Shown in pieces: positions 12,519 to 25,707 of a DNA stretch of 64,000 nt (positions are counted from its first letter, which is position 1; every line of letters begins with the position of its first letter). The DNA is taken from contig VXAI01000374.1 of the NCBI GenBank assembly GCA_013399305.1, positions 186,001 to 250,000 on the forward strand, written 5' to 3'. This stretch comes from Rostratula benghalensis. Taxonomy: Eukaryota > Chordata > Aves > Charadriiformes > Rostratulidae. A program made the translations under genes and the position numbers. The notes under the pieces were generated by a model. The model was not told the DNA's origin and did no database searches. It saw only the letters and a list, made by a program, of their open reading frames with translations.

Positions 12519-15500
12519 GCTGTCCAATTCTGTGGCCCAGCTCTGCCATGCCACCTGCTCTGACCCATGATTTGGGAGGGTACTGGCAGCTAGGTGAGAG
12601 AGCAAAGCTGAGGGGTAGCTGTGATGCAGATGGCAGAGTATCCCCAGCTGAGACAGGACTTTGGCTGGGAGGAAGATGCAAGTGCTGCACATGGAAAATT
12701 GTTCATCAGAACTTCCTGAGAAGGTAGAAGGAAGAGAAGAGGCCAGAAAATATACTTTGTACATGTACCTGGTTCCCCTGTCTACCTGTGGCTCAAATTA
12801 TTGCTCAGCTTAAGCTGATCCTCAGAGAAGTTCCAAATCCCTGGATCATATATCCCAGTTTAAAGCTAATGTATCTGCCTTGAAAATATTGTGGATTAAC
12901 ACTGAGTGATATTATTTCATATTCTTTGACATAATAGAATACATATATTTATGTATGGCTGTAAAACTGTATTATTTTTTAAAGTTATTTCATTGAAGTG
13001 GTTGACCTTTTTATGTTTCATGGGTATATTTCTTATACAGTAATAGAAAAACTGACTGTAAACCATTTAATATTAAAGTACCTGCTCATTTAAATATTAT
13101 AACCTGGGTGATTAAACAGAGACCACTATGCAATATTTGAGGTTGCCGAGATAAAAAATGGTCCATAAAAAAAATAAAAATACTCTGAACGTTCTGCTTA
13201 GAATTCTCCTGTTATTTGTTTGCACCTAAATTTGATTTTCTTGTTTTTAATTTTATACTACTGGGTTTTAAAATGTGCAGCAATTATCTGATTTGTAGCT
13301 ACAACTGCAGCATGTTTACTTGTAAAATGTCTTTCAAATTAAGATCATTATTCGTCCTTTTAGATTTTCCCTTAACTTTGCAACTGAACATTTGCAGCTC
13401 AACAAGAAGCAGCAGTATTTTTTACATTCCAAATAGCTCTAATGCCAAAGCATTTTGCTGATTTAACAGCTGGTTTTGCAGGATAGAAAAAATACTAATA
13501 ACTCTCAGCAAGCAGAAAATCAACAGCTATCATTTTTCAAACGGGATTTCTATAGCTCTGTCAAGTGTCCCGTATTGTACAAAGGCAAGGCAATTCAATA
13601 CAGATTTGATTTTGTCTCCAGAAATGACAGCTTGGTACACCTTTTTCTGGAACCCAAAATGCCACATAATGCAGAACCAGAAGGTGTTGCAGAGCCTTAA
13701 ACACGAGCCTTAAGAGTTGTGAGTGCCTGAATACCTTGGGCCCAAATTTTCAATAACATATTCAGCACTTAAGAGCTACCTTTAGATGCCTGCCATCAGT
13801 GTCTCAGCTGTACTTGTGCTCATACTCTAGGCAGACTGAGAAGCTGTAATCCAGCAGATAATTTCACCTCTTGAAGCAGAATTGCTTTGCACCAAACACA
13901 GCCACTTCACACAGTGTGCATCCTGGTAGTCTGGATACTAGTTCTCACTGCAGCAGAGCTGGGTGCCTTGCTTTCAGGTTACACTAGCTTGAAAAAAGAC
14001 CAACTAAATTTACTCTTTTTTATGCACGTGGGCTCTGATGTCTGGGCTGGTTGTTTGCAAGTCTCTTCTTTCCTTTCCCATGAGCAGAAAAATGGGTCTA
14101 TGCTTATTCCATTCCAGGAGCCAATGCTGTGGAAAATCTTGGTGAAACTAGACGAATGCATTTCCTGACCTGCATCCTCCAGTCTTTATTTCCTCCTTGT
14201 ATGGCTTTGGCAGTTGCTTGAACAACTGTTTTGGGAAGAGGATCCCATTTTCAGACTCCCTGATGTCTGCACTGCAGCTGGGGTGCTGTGCACACACGTG
14301 CTGGCTCAGCCCCTTTGGGTGCAAGAGCACCACAGGCATCAGGTATGTGTCTGCTGTGAGTTCCAGGCTGCCAGCTGCAAAACCTTTCTGCAAGTGTTCC
14401 CATTGCTATTTACACCATGGCAGCAAGTGGACAGCTAGCTTGGCTGTACCCACACATGCTGCTGTTGCACCTCTGGATGGCAGTGTGCATGTTGGTGCAG
14501 GCAGAGGGACGGGGCACCAACAGAGTGCAATTCTGAACTACATCTACAAGCAAACGTGTGAGCTCTTGAGCACGAACTAGCTCTGAGCACATCTGCATGC
14601 ACAGAGGACATTTTGTAATCCACAGGAAAAAGCAACAATTAGGTAAAATGATTTAAACACAAATTCACAGAATCTTCATTTTTCCTTCATGCTTACTTCT
14701 GGGTGCTCAGGGTGTGATTGACATTCACTGCACACAGGAGCTGCTAGGGCTACTGAGAAAGCCAGGGATGCAGCATGCACGTTACCAGAGTTTCAATGTG
14801 GCTGGAGTCCCCAGGCCAGAGCTGAAAGGGATCCTGCAGGCAGTTTTCAGTACCTGAATAACCACTCTGCTGAATGCCTTCTGTGAGAGGTTAATTCCCA
14901 GGGGAAGCTGCAAAGTTTCACTGAGCTCAATACTACAATAGTTTTGGTTTGGAGAAAGATAATTGGGAATCCTCCCTGCCATTTTCCGAAGCAAAACTAA
15001 TTTAGAAAGGGCATTGCTATGGAAGAACAGTGGAAACTCTCAGCCAGGTATCAGCCTATGGCTGCATCCCCTGGTGACCTGCACAGCTCTGATGTCAGCT
15101 CAGGTCTGGTAAAATGAGCAAAAACCCAGGTAAAATGAGCGATGGACTGCTCTACATCATGGCTTTTTCACACCTGCCCCTGTGGTCTGGAAAGCAGTCA
15201 ATACTGATGAATGTGACCAACACTCCTTTCTCAGTTCCCCTGGGTGGCTAGGGGTTGTTCTCATACTGTCCTGGCACCCGTATCAGGTATTCTGCAGCCT
15301 TGACCTTTTTTTCTAAACCAACTGCATCTGCGACTCTTGGAAGTTTTTAAAAGGTCAAAGACAAGGCAGTGAGTTCCCTGTACACTGACAGTGGGGGCCC
15401 TTGCACAACATCTAAATGCAACAACTCTTCAGAAGGAAAAGGAGTGATAGTCTGAAGAACCACACTGTGTGCTGCAGTTTCTGTGCTTCTCAGGGCAGCT

Positions 15501-18500
15501 GAAAAGGCCAGGAAAGCTCCCATACACCAGCTGCCTTCAGTCTGGTTACCACAGCTTTGTCTTGCCTATTCTAGAAACAAAAGCAGGAAAATGCTTGGTG
15601 CAATCAGACACACTCTGAAAAAAATCCCCAAACCTCTGCTTTTAAATAGTGTTCCTAATGTAGACTGATGAAATTATATGTACCTCCCCCACCACACCAC
15701 CTTCTGACATCCACCCATTGGCTTGACAAAGCAGGTAGTCACACACACTCCACATCAATGCACCCATGGCCAGGTTGCCTTGGAAACCTTCACTGCTACC
15801 TAATATTGTTATAATTGTCAAGAAAATATAGGTTTTCTCCAATGATTCGCAGCATGCTTCCATTATACATAATAGCAAGCTTTCCATCTGCAGTTTTCTG
15901 AAGGTTTCTTTGCTCTCTCACGAGGAATTTTAGACATTTTCTCCCCAGAAAAATTAAACCGTGGTTTAAATGTTGGAAGTGCTGTTTTATCAGTACAGGG
16001 GCTATACATTAATCCTAGCTTCCCTGTGCCTGTTGAGAAGGATTTCTAACGTTCAGAAAAAGGAGCTCTGCAGTCCTCTCAACTGCATTTTATTCTGCAC
16101 ATGGCTCTGAGACTCTAAGTCAACCAGGACAGAATAGGTCGACCCAAGTGCCCCTACACAACCTTACTCAGGCTGCACTCAGGCAGCTTTTACTACATAA
16201 ACATTCCAGTGTGTACTAGGGCTTTTTTTTTTTTAAATGTAAAAGCATTTACTTGTATTTTAGCAAAAAAAAATTTAAAATGTTCAAAACAATTGATTTC
16301 AACATTTTTAGCTACATCTGCATGTTTTATTGAAGGATGTGCTTTTCTCAATTTGTGTGCTTTAGTCAAATGCAATTAAGTGTCTCAAGGCAAGGCTACC
16401 TAATGTTTTTTTCCCATCCATCTGCACCAAGTCAGTAGAGTTTAGGAGTTGCAGTAGTTACTTTAAATTTATCCAAATCAGCTGTGGCCCTGTGTTTCCA
16501 AAATGAGCCCAAAGCCTAATTTTTAAATGTTCACCATGCACATTTAGAGTTGTATTTTTTCAAAGATCTTAGGGCTTTTGAACAGAGATAGTATAGATCC
16601 TAGTTTTCAAACCTAGAGCTAAAATACTCAGATTCCAGCATTTACACCCTTCAAAACACATGGGTATTTGGCTTCCAGATCAGCATTGGTGAATTTGGTA
16701 AGTCTGCCTTGAAAACATTGGTTTAGATCAAGCAAAGTTGCTGCAGGAGAAAATCAGCTAAACTAGTCAACCTGTATTTGAGACTGCGAGAAATTTAGCA
16801 ATACATAGATGATAAAATGAGAAAGGAAAGGTTGATACCTCACTGGGTGCCACTTGGTACTCATCCTCTCTGAATACCATGCTAGTTATTGAAGTGTCTA
16901 CCGAAAACTTCAAACCCACATCAGATATCAATGTAAGTGCTATTGCAAACCTATCTGCTCTCAAGTACAGTGAGCCCATTCAGGTTAAAATAGAAACAAT
17001 CTAAATGCACCACCATGTAAAACTTGTATTATTCCTGGCAAAATACCTCTTCAGTTCACTCTCCTTCTAATTTTCATATATCTCCCAAGTTCCCAACTTT
17101 GCAAACAGAAAAAACCCAGTATGGTAAAACACCAGAGTGAGAGCTCTCAAAAGAATCCAGGCTTATGAGACTGGAAATTAAACTCTTCTGTGGAGAAATA
17201 AGGCACTGTCCCAAGTGTTTTAGCAGGTTTTTTAGCCAGAAAGGCTCCTTGTGAACTCTCCTTTAACAGACCAACAGAATGCTCCAACCCTAACCAGGCT
17301 TTTCCTAAAAGCATCTGATCTAAGGGGAGAGTCACATTGCACTTCAAAGTATCTTGTACTAAATCTTATATCTGCAATTTTTAAGATGAGAGCAACATGA
17401 TTCTCTTCACACAAAAGGCTAGAAGTATTTATGAATTTTACAAAATTTCTTGGAAGCCGCTTGTACCGTGGAAAATTAGAAGGATTTACGGTAAACTCAG
17501 ACACTGTTCTTACCAGGTTGAAGTCCTGATGATCTGGCATCATAAAACCTGAAAGACATTATGAGATGTGGAAAATGCTGCTGAAAATGTCAATGCTTGA
17601 TTTATTGATGCATTTCTTTTATACTGCTATGACTTTGCTTGTAGTTGAATTGTTGTTTAGGGGCACGTAAATGTTTTTTCCTTCAACCTTTGCTCTGTGC
17701 TCATGCTCTTTACCTTTCTGATCAGAGCAAAATGCTGGGCAGATGATACACAGCAGAGAGAAAAACATTCTGATGGACCAGCCATTTCCTTAAATGATAT
17801 TGTGGTAGGAAATATGACAGTTTAGATAGAAGAGAAACTGTCTGACATGGAATGAAATACTGAATGTTTTATTACTGCCTTTTTTTTGTGTCTCAACTTC
17901 CTATATCATTCCCACTTTTATACGACTGTCCCATCATTTTGAGTCCTGCATCTCATAATATATACAATACACCTTTATTTATTGTTCTCCTCCAATCCAC
18001 TAATCACATCAATGATTCCAGTGTGGCTTCACAAGCTCCCATCTAAAGTTGCGTTCAGCAAATAAAAATAGTCAAACATCCATATTACCAGCATATGGGA
18101 AGCAGAGGTCTTGCAGCAACTTATGGTAAATAGCTGGAGGAAAGTCCTATTACACTCACAAATACCATAACAGATATTATAACTGCAAAAATATAAAGAT
18201 GTAATGCACCCTCTTTCCCCTTTTTGTAGTAAATGCTATCAAATTGCTAACCTGGGCTGGCTGTGTGCTGCAGTGATTTCAGCAGAGAAGCAGAGCCTGT
18301 CTGCAGGAGGTTCTGCAGGATGGGAAACAGAAGATTTGAAACTCAGCAGATGGCACAGGCAGGCACTGTGCCAGCCCAGGGGCACTCCCTGGTGAGCCTA
18401 CGGAATCACTTGCTTCATTTGTTATTGAGCTGGGAACGAGGGACATCTTTACTATCCTTTCTCTTCCACCTTTATGTGATTTTACTTTTAACCACCAGAA

Positions 18501-19708
18501 AACAGTGCTCTTCTCCAGAGTGGGGAAAAAATACAGCAATAAGGAAAAGGAAAAAAAAAAAAGAAAACCCTGTTGTTTTCTTGTAACAACTGGTCAGCTC
18601 AAACCTGCAACCTGTCAGCCTCCTGTGATTGCTAATAGCTCTGTTTACTCGGAGCCAGACCACAGTGGTGCTTTTGGACCACAAACTGGGCTGGCATCAT
18701 GTAAGTGTGTAAAGAAACAGTATTTATCATTGTCATGATTTTGTTGCTTTCCCCCAGACTTGTAAGAGTTGATAACAAGGGGCTCAGAGACAGCACAGCT
18801 GGCCTGTGAGATGTCTCTGCATGAGCAAAGGAATGGCTCTGAACAGAGAACAGGCACAAGTTATTCTTCCCAATCTACAAATAAGTGCCATGGTAATGGA
18901 AAATAGCATTTGCCCTTGCATCTTCTCCCTTTTGTTTTGGCTCAGGACTTTGCCTTCCTGTAAGTTCCATTGGGCAGATCTGGAGTAAGTACTCAGGGCA
19001 GTTTGGTTCAAATGGCAGAAAAAATAGGTCAGGTTTTTTTTCCAGCTATACATCTGAGACTTCCCAAGCTCGGGCTGATCAGAGGGCATTTATTCTACCA
19101 ACATGTCAGCCAACATATAAGGCTCTACTATCTGCAGTCAAGTGGTCACAGAAAAATCTCGTGTGCACTTTGAAAATGAGGATTTCTTGGAAAACTGGCA
19201 ATAAAGAGACCTGAAATAAAAAAATAATAATTCTTACAGATTTCTTGCCTGAACCCAATGTGAATGTTGAAGATGACGTAACTGAGATCCATCACCCGCA
19301 GGTTGAATATGTGGATAAAAAATAATTACATCTTTTTTTCCTTCCCATTGACATGGTTCCAGCAATGTAGCATTTTCTTCTCCTTCAGCCGTAACATAGA
19401 ACACCAGCAAAACCACCCTCTACTCCAATACTGCTCAACAAAAGTAATTTTTTTCTCTTTAGATGGTGTGCAGTAAAGCAATAGAGAATTTCAGGGCAAG
19501 TCTAAGGTAAATTGAATCAAGCTGCCTCAAAGACACTTACCTAAATCACCCTCTTTGGAGTGCAGGCACAACTATTCTTCATTTTCACAAGCACTAAAAA
19601 GAAAACAGAACCAGTGAATTCATTTCTTCACGTATAAAGAGATGTTGGAAAGCAAACTCAAGTTAACCACTTGAAGAAACTTTCTTAACACCATAATTCA
19701 AAATAACA

Positions 19709-19746
19709 AGGAATGAAAGGAAAAAGAAAGAAAAAGGAAAAGAAAG
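19709..19746. repeat. Purine-only GA-rich tract
   Basis: An almost pure run of A and G made of GAAAG and AAAAAGG-like units. It is simple low-complexity sequence. Confidence 0.8.
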
Positions 19747-20564
19747 ATTTCATATTAAATTGCATTAGTCAATAATCTAATCACCAGTTGATTTAATTTC
19801 CTTGTGAGTAACCCCTACCATGTAATGGCAGTACCTTCATACTTGGTAGTAACTAGGTCTTTACCCTCTCATTATAAAATAGAACACACATTATTTTAAT
19901 GTAAAAGGATAATGTCAGGTTTGATAACACAACGCAGTTAGTAGCTATGTTTTAATACTGCAACAGCATTATTCAGGTTTTCTCTCTTAATGAAAAGTGA
20001 ATTCCTTTTGTCACACAAGGAAATTTTCATTGTTTCAAGACTTTTGTGAGAAAAATGGTACAGGCATTAAGTCAGAGGCAGGAAAGATTATTCATGTTCG
20101 ACTTGAAAACCAGGCACATCCAAAATACTCTCAATTTGCATTTCTTTTGATCCACTAGGCTTCAGCTGAGACGAGAGGAAATTAAGTCAAAGACTGAATC
20201 CCTTCCAATTAAAATCCAGTAGAGATGAAGGATTAATCCTCCTCCCTGTTCTGTCCAGGCTGCACATCCTGTAGTTCCCATGGGAAACACTGCAAGGTGG
20301 CAAATGGCACGCACAGGCTTATGGGGAGAGGGTCTCCCCTGCTGTTGTGGCTCTAGTCATGCCTGCTGGATGCAGGACAACAGTGATTAATTCCTCTGGA
20401 GCAGCATGGGACACTCCTTGACATGGCATACCACTCGTTCTTGCCCAAAATGCTCCCACATGCAAGAGTGGGGGGTGGAAAAGTTAGGCTAGAGCTCAGG
20501 TATTGGCTTCACCCTGAGCTTTGCTGAACAGGGCTTCAGGGAGGAGGAAAGAGTCTCAACACCA

Positions 20565-21288
20565 AGGTTCGACAAGGCCAAGTGCCAGGTCCAGGCACTT
20601 GGGTCACAAAAACCCCATGCAGCATCAAAAGGTTGTGGAAAAGTGGCTGGAAAGCTGCCTGGAAGGAAAGGACCTGGGGGTGTTGGTCAGCTGTTGGCTG
20701 AACATGAGCCAGCAGTGTGCCCAGGTGGCCAAGAAGGCCAACAGCATCCTGGCCTGGATCAGGAACAGCATGGTGAGTAGGACTCGGGAGGTAATCATAC
20801 CTCTCTACGCAGCACTGGTGAGGCCCCACCTTGAGTACTGTGTCCAGTTTTGGGCCCCTTACCAGAAAAAAGACATTGAGGTGCTGGTGCGGGGGCAGAC
20901 AAGGACAATGAAGCTGGTGAGGGGTCTGGACAATAAGCCTGATGAAGAAAGGCTGAGGAAGCTGGGGCTTTTCAGCCTAGAGAAAAGGAGGCTGAGGGGA
21001 CACCTTATTGCTCTCTGCAACTACGTGGAAGGAGGGTGTAGAGAGGTAGGGGTCGGTCTCTTCTCCCAAGTCAGAGGTGGTAGTACAAGAGGAAATGGCC
21101 TCAAGTTGCACCAGGGGAGGTTCAGATCGGATATTAGGAAAAATTTTTACACTGAAAGGGTTACTAAGCACTGGAATTGGTTGCCCAGGGATGTGGTTGA
21201 GGCATCATCCCTGGAGGTAGTCAAAAGACGGGTTGACATAATGCTTAGTGACATGGTTTTTGGGGGTTTTTTATCAGGGTTAGGCTGA
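20565..21288 (+). pseudogene. CR1 ORF2 C-terminal remnant, frame still open
   Basis: The frame is open from 20521 to 21288, with the CR1-derived part starting at about 20565. Motifs in order are [66 protein letters not shown] and a basic C-terminus. It carries the Tyr codon that the three-copy subfamily has lost. Staying open for about 240 codons suggests modest age or luck. No catalytic residues are present and there is no start of its own. Confidence 0.9.
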
Positions 21289-21340
21289 TGGTTGGACTGG
21301 GAAGGTCCTTTCCAACCTAGGTAATTCTATGATTCCATGT
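20565..21340 (+). mobile_element. CR1: CR1 LINE, 5'-truncated
   Basis: A sense-strand copy starting near 'caaggccaagtgccaggtcc' (the thumb-side KCRVLHLG block) and ending with 'ggtaattctatgattccatg' at about 21340. The subfamily differs from the 7246/36077/48230 group: its 3' UTR reads 'ggttggactgggaaggtcct'. Only about 0.8 kb of the element is present. Confidence 0.95.
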
Positions 21341-24266
21341 CCCTTTGGATGCATCTGCCAGTGCCAGCTGTGAGGTAAGGAGCCCTGAGCCTCCCCTTCA
21401 TCCCCCCTCCAGCAACCAGGCTTGGTATATCATTTTTTATCTGACTTGACTTAACTGATTTTGGGAGTTGAAGGTGTGGATGGTTTGTTGACAGAGACCT
21501 TTGTGTTGTGTGTGACAAAGTGCATGCCATGGTCTTCTTTTGCAAAAAACCCTATGGTCTTCTGCTAAAGCAAGAAGGGGTTAAGCTGTCTATGCAGCTG
21601 ATACACGGTGGGATTTAAAACTGTAAGCAGTAAAACCCGCATCATTCATATAAGTATATGCATTAGGATTTAAATACGGATGCCAAAAATGGAAATGCAG
21701 CTTACTGAAGAAAGGAAGAACACATTTCCTAATATAGATCAATTTTCTCATTTCTGGAAGAAACTAGGAGAATTAGCAGCACCTGCAAAGGCAGAAAACA
21801 AGAACAAGAAAAGAATCATGGATAATTAATACTCCAAAGGTAAAGACATCTTTTATGGAAAAACATAATGGGCCAGAAATTCAGCTGCTGTACATCAGTT
21901 GATTTACATCAGCTGAGGAATGTGTTTCAGTATGATTTAACATTTTTCTTGTGTTACCTGGGAGATAAATGATTCAAAATATATAGAGAATTTAACATAC
22001 ATTATCTGTCATCTTTTGTTGATTAATAATTTCAGATGTTACTATTATTTCATATAGTCATTACACAGTAAATTAAAATACAACAAAACATTAAATGCAG
22101 TAAAGCATTTACTTTAACATAATCTCTTAAAACCCAAGCAAATTAAGCAAATAGGTTTTAAAGGTCATTAAGGGCAGCCAAATCTGTAAGAAAGACATTA
22201 CCAAATTATCTCGGACTCCAGGCTGCTCCTACAACAGCCACTGGACAGGGCAGAGATAGAGACAGCGTTTCCAGTTTTGCCCTCACAGATCATCCTGAAA
22301 CACTCCACTGGGGTGAGAACACCCTAGTATGTACTTATTCTTTAACTGGAACAGGATGTTTCTGACCCTGTTTTTTTAAGGCCGTGCATGGTTGCACTGT
22401 GGCTGTCTGAAAGGCACTTGAGCTGATCGCCTGGTTTCAACTGAGTTGGAAGGAAGGGTGGAAATCTCAAAGATGAATCACAGCAAACTGAAAATTGGGG
22501 CTAAGTAGATAGGTTCAGTGATCCCCCACGCCACTTGGCCTGTCAAAGAGCTGAGCTGCCACTGGGCAGTTCACATCAAGCCTCAAAATGTGCCATCTCC
22601 TGCCTGGGCAACCAAGAGCAGAGAGGTGGAACTAGGGACGGGGAGATGAGAACAGGGTAAAAAAGGAGATAGGGGAGATGAGGAACAATGGGAGCAAGTG
22701 GGTGGAGAAGAGTGAGAAGTAATGGGGAGCATCCCCTTCAGAATTAAGAAACTTTAATAGCCTTTTGCAAATGAAGAAACTGACAGAGGATTTTTGGGGA
22801 AAACAGATCAAATTAACTTGCAACATTCTCCTTTATGTCATACTCCTTAACAGGACAACAGTCTGCAAGAGATCAGCAGGTTCATACTGCTTCTAAGGGG
22901 GAGAATAAAGAAGTCCTGTTTCCTCTCATTGTCTTTATTTATGAAAAAAGTTTATCTTTTGCTTGGGTTATCCAGGCTTCACTGCTAGGACAACTGCTGG
23001 AGAATTAGCTTTACATTGCTTCCTCCAAGAGGAGAAATTGATCCACCTCATTGCAAAACAGCCAAAGATTTGAAGCCTGAACCCCACGTATACAGCAGCC
23101 AAAAAATTAATCTTGCTAAAGGTACTGTTCCTTTTTTATTGACTAAATGGCAAAAATAAGGGATATGGGTGGTCTCCCCTCAAGCACAGATGCCGAGGAT
23201 CATGAGCTATGGAACAGGGGCCGTGTTCTTCCCTGTGATGTGGAAGCCTGATTCAGCTTCTTAGAAGAAGGATTGCTGCAGACTTAAAAGGACCATCACT
23301 TGCCAGTTTGTTTTGCAAGCAAATTTTGCCCTACTAATTGCTGCATTTGCTGCTGCCCCTACAAGCCATCAAGGACTGTTTAGCTATTCTTTAGAAGTCT
23401 GTGCTTTATAGCAACTTCATTAAGAGAATTGATAGCCTGAAATTTTCCCATCAGACTCAGGAGTAAGCCCTTTTCTCTAGCTCTCTTTCATGGAAGAAGA
23501 GCCTCCTTCCAAAAGAAGGAGAAAACACACCTGGGGTGCGTAGCTAAAGCTACAAAGGTAGACACTGCCAAATACAATTCCATGAAATCCTGTGGCACAG
23601 GAGTGTGTTTGACTGAACTTTCAATATAAATCCCTTTTACTTCCTACATTGGCATGGAGGCTAGAAGAGAGCTATGATAAATAAAAAGTTCTGCCCTAGT
23701 TCAGTAAAATCATTACTAAAATCCTAATTTTACTGCTATGACTGCAAACCAAATGTGTGGTTAATACTTGCTGGCTCCTGCCTGAGTACGCTGTTGGCAG
23801 CTGACAGTCATTCACCAGGCTGTTCTGCCTTCTTAAGGCCATGGCTTATGGTACACTCGTAGATACAACTCTTGCCTTGGAGAAGGAGGCCTAGAACAAT
23901 GAACATCCTTGGACCAAGGCACAGACTTTGTGAACACTGTGGTGACGGGCTGAAAAAAATGGTGTGTACTTCATTGCCATAAGAATCAATAAGCTGCAGG
24001 ATGGCAAAGAAAAATGCACAGGAGAAAACAGGATTGTGTCTTCGTGCACAAAAGGCATGTAGCCCCCTGTAGAAATACAGCTTCCCAAGTGGTAATTTCC
24101 ACACTCTTCAGATCTCTTTGGGTTGTGGTAGAAAAGGGTCATCTTTGATTTAAAGCTAAGATTAAAACATGAGCCATTAGTGGACAGAAAATATTGCTGA
24201 TGTCTGGATCATGTATGAAATTCTACAGTGGCACTTTCTTCTAATACAGTAAGACCAGGGTACACC

Positions 24267-24359
24267 TTTTTGGTTTTGGGTTGTTTTTTTGTTTGTTTGT
24301 TTGGGATTTTTTTTTTTTTTTGGTTGGTTGGGAGTTTTTTTGTTTGTTTTTTTTTTTTC
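24267..24359. repeat. T/G low-complexity tract
   Basis: A tract of about 90 bases made of long T runs separated by GG, GGG and (TTTG)n units on the plus strand. The apparent hydrophobic Phe/Val-rich frames through it are translations of this simple sequence. Confidence 0.92.
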
Positions 24360-25680
24360 TGGGATCATCCCAAGGCAGATCAGAATGGGCTACTTCTTCG
24401 TGCTGGTACCTAACAGCCACCGTGTTAGACAGCTGAAAATTTCTTCAAAGAGAGGAGGAAAAAACCTTAAGTGTAACCAAACAATCATATTTTCCTGCTT
24501 TCTGAGCTGAACTCTGAAGTTCCAGGTGAATCTAGGAAAGAGGGATGAAGGTGTGGCCACAGATATGACATAAAGGGTAGTCTCACTATCTTAAAGAGTA
24601 GTGTCAAAGGTTTTGGGGGGAGGCTAAACAGTTGCCATCTGTTCGTTCCTCTTCCCCATTAAGTGTACTAGAAAGCAATACAGTGTCTGATACCAGTGCA
24701 GATATTCAGTGTGGATTACAGCAGACATAAAAAGCCCAGGAGCCACCTGGCATCTTGTTGCCCCACCAAAAGCACTGCAAGAAATGCTGAATGCAAAAAT
24801 AATTAGAGATAACAAAAAAGAGATTTGTCCTGTGAACAGCAGGTAAACGTGCACTGTAAGTAGACCTGCCTGACTAATTTTTTGAGGGGTTTGTGGGCAA
24901 TATTAAAACTAAGCACACCCAGCACGTAGGTTTTTGAGTTCAATAGAGCTAATGTATCCTCTTACCCAAAAGCCTCCACTGAGTGGCTTCTCCAGACTGT
25001 AATAAAGGATGAATTCAGAAGCTCTTCCCTCAGCAGTGTATTTCTTTTCCATCCTGACACCTATTTTCAGAAAATTCACAGGAGCATCTGGGAGACCTTT
25101 GGGTTGCATTCAGACAGTGTGTATAATGGTATAACTGTAATTAAGGGGAGACAGACACTGGAGTACACACAATTGTGCAACAAGATGCCACTTCATCTCT
25201 GGATCCAGATTGCATATGTAGTCCTCACTGGCACCAGGAGACAAAACTGAACCATTGTATTGCCAGACAGTCAGGGATTTTAAGCTCGCATGCTTCACAC
25301 CATCAAGCAGCATTTGTGCAAGAAAACTCTTCCCACTCAGGCATATGAAGATCTATCTCTTCCAGTAAGAGTTGAATTACCTTATCTTCAGAGAAGAATT
25401 TCTTCTGACTCTACCCTGTTGTATCCTCTTTGTATCTCCTAAACAGGATTGCTTTGTCCTCAGATGAATACATGAATGAGACAAATGGTGGGGAAAACCA
25501 GGTATCCTTGACTCAAAGCTTGCTACAAACCATCACTGGATAACAGGTAGGTTCTTTCCCTTTTCCTGTCCTTTCCAGGACAGCAGCTGGGGACACTGGC
25601 AGACAACAGTTGATTGTGTCAACAATTTGGGGGAAAATTTCCCAGATAACATGCTGGTCTAGTGGTCTAGTTGTCAGGGG

Positions 25681-25707
25681 AAAAAAAAAAAAAAAGGGAA
25701 AAAAGAT
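25681..25707. repeat. A-rich tract
   Basis: A run of about 15 A followed by GGG and a further six A. It is simple repeat sequence. Confidence 0.85.

Larger units (their letters stand above)
12441..20564. other. Gene-free intervening DNA
   Basis: About 8 kb without a recognisable gene. It holds a C13 run (12506-12518), a very AT-rich non-repetitive stretch at 12870-13480, a T10 run (about 16213) and a purine tract at 19709-19746. The region 13700-15500 is somewhat richer in G+C and carries several overlapping 60-127 codon frames on both strands, none with domain features. Confidence 0.55.

Noticed and set aside
12363..12764. 133-codon minus-strand frame near the C13 run
   Set aside because: It starts outside and ends inside a CR1 remnant, crosses a homopolymer, and overlaps two other frames. 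No family resemblance.
14197..14580. 127-codon frame in a slightly GC-richer stretch
   Set aside because: Overlapping frames exist on both strands and the sequence has no motif or signal peptide pattern.
24228..24510. Apparent multi-pass membrane frames
   Set aside because: The Phe/Val/Leu runs are translations of the T/G low-complexity tract.
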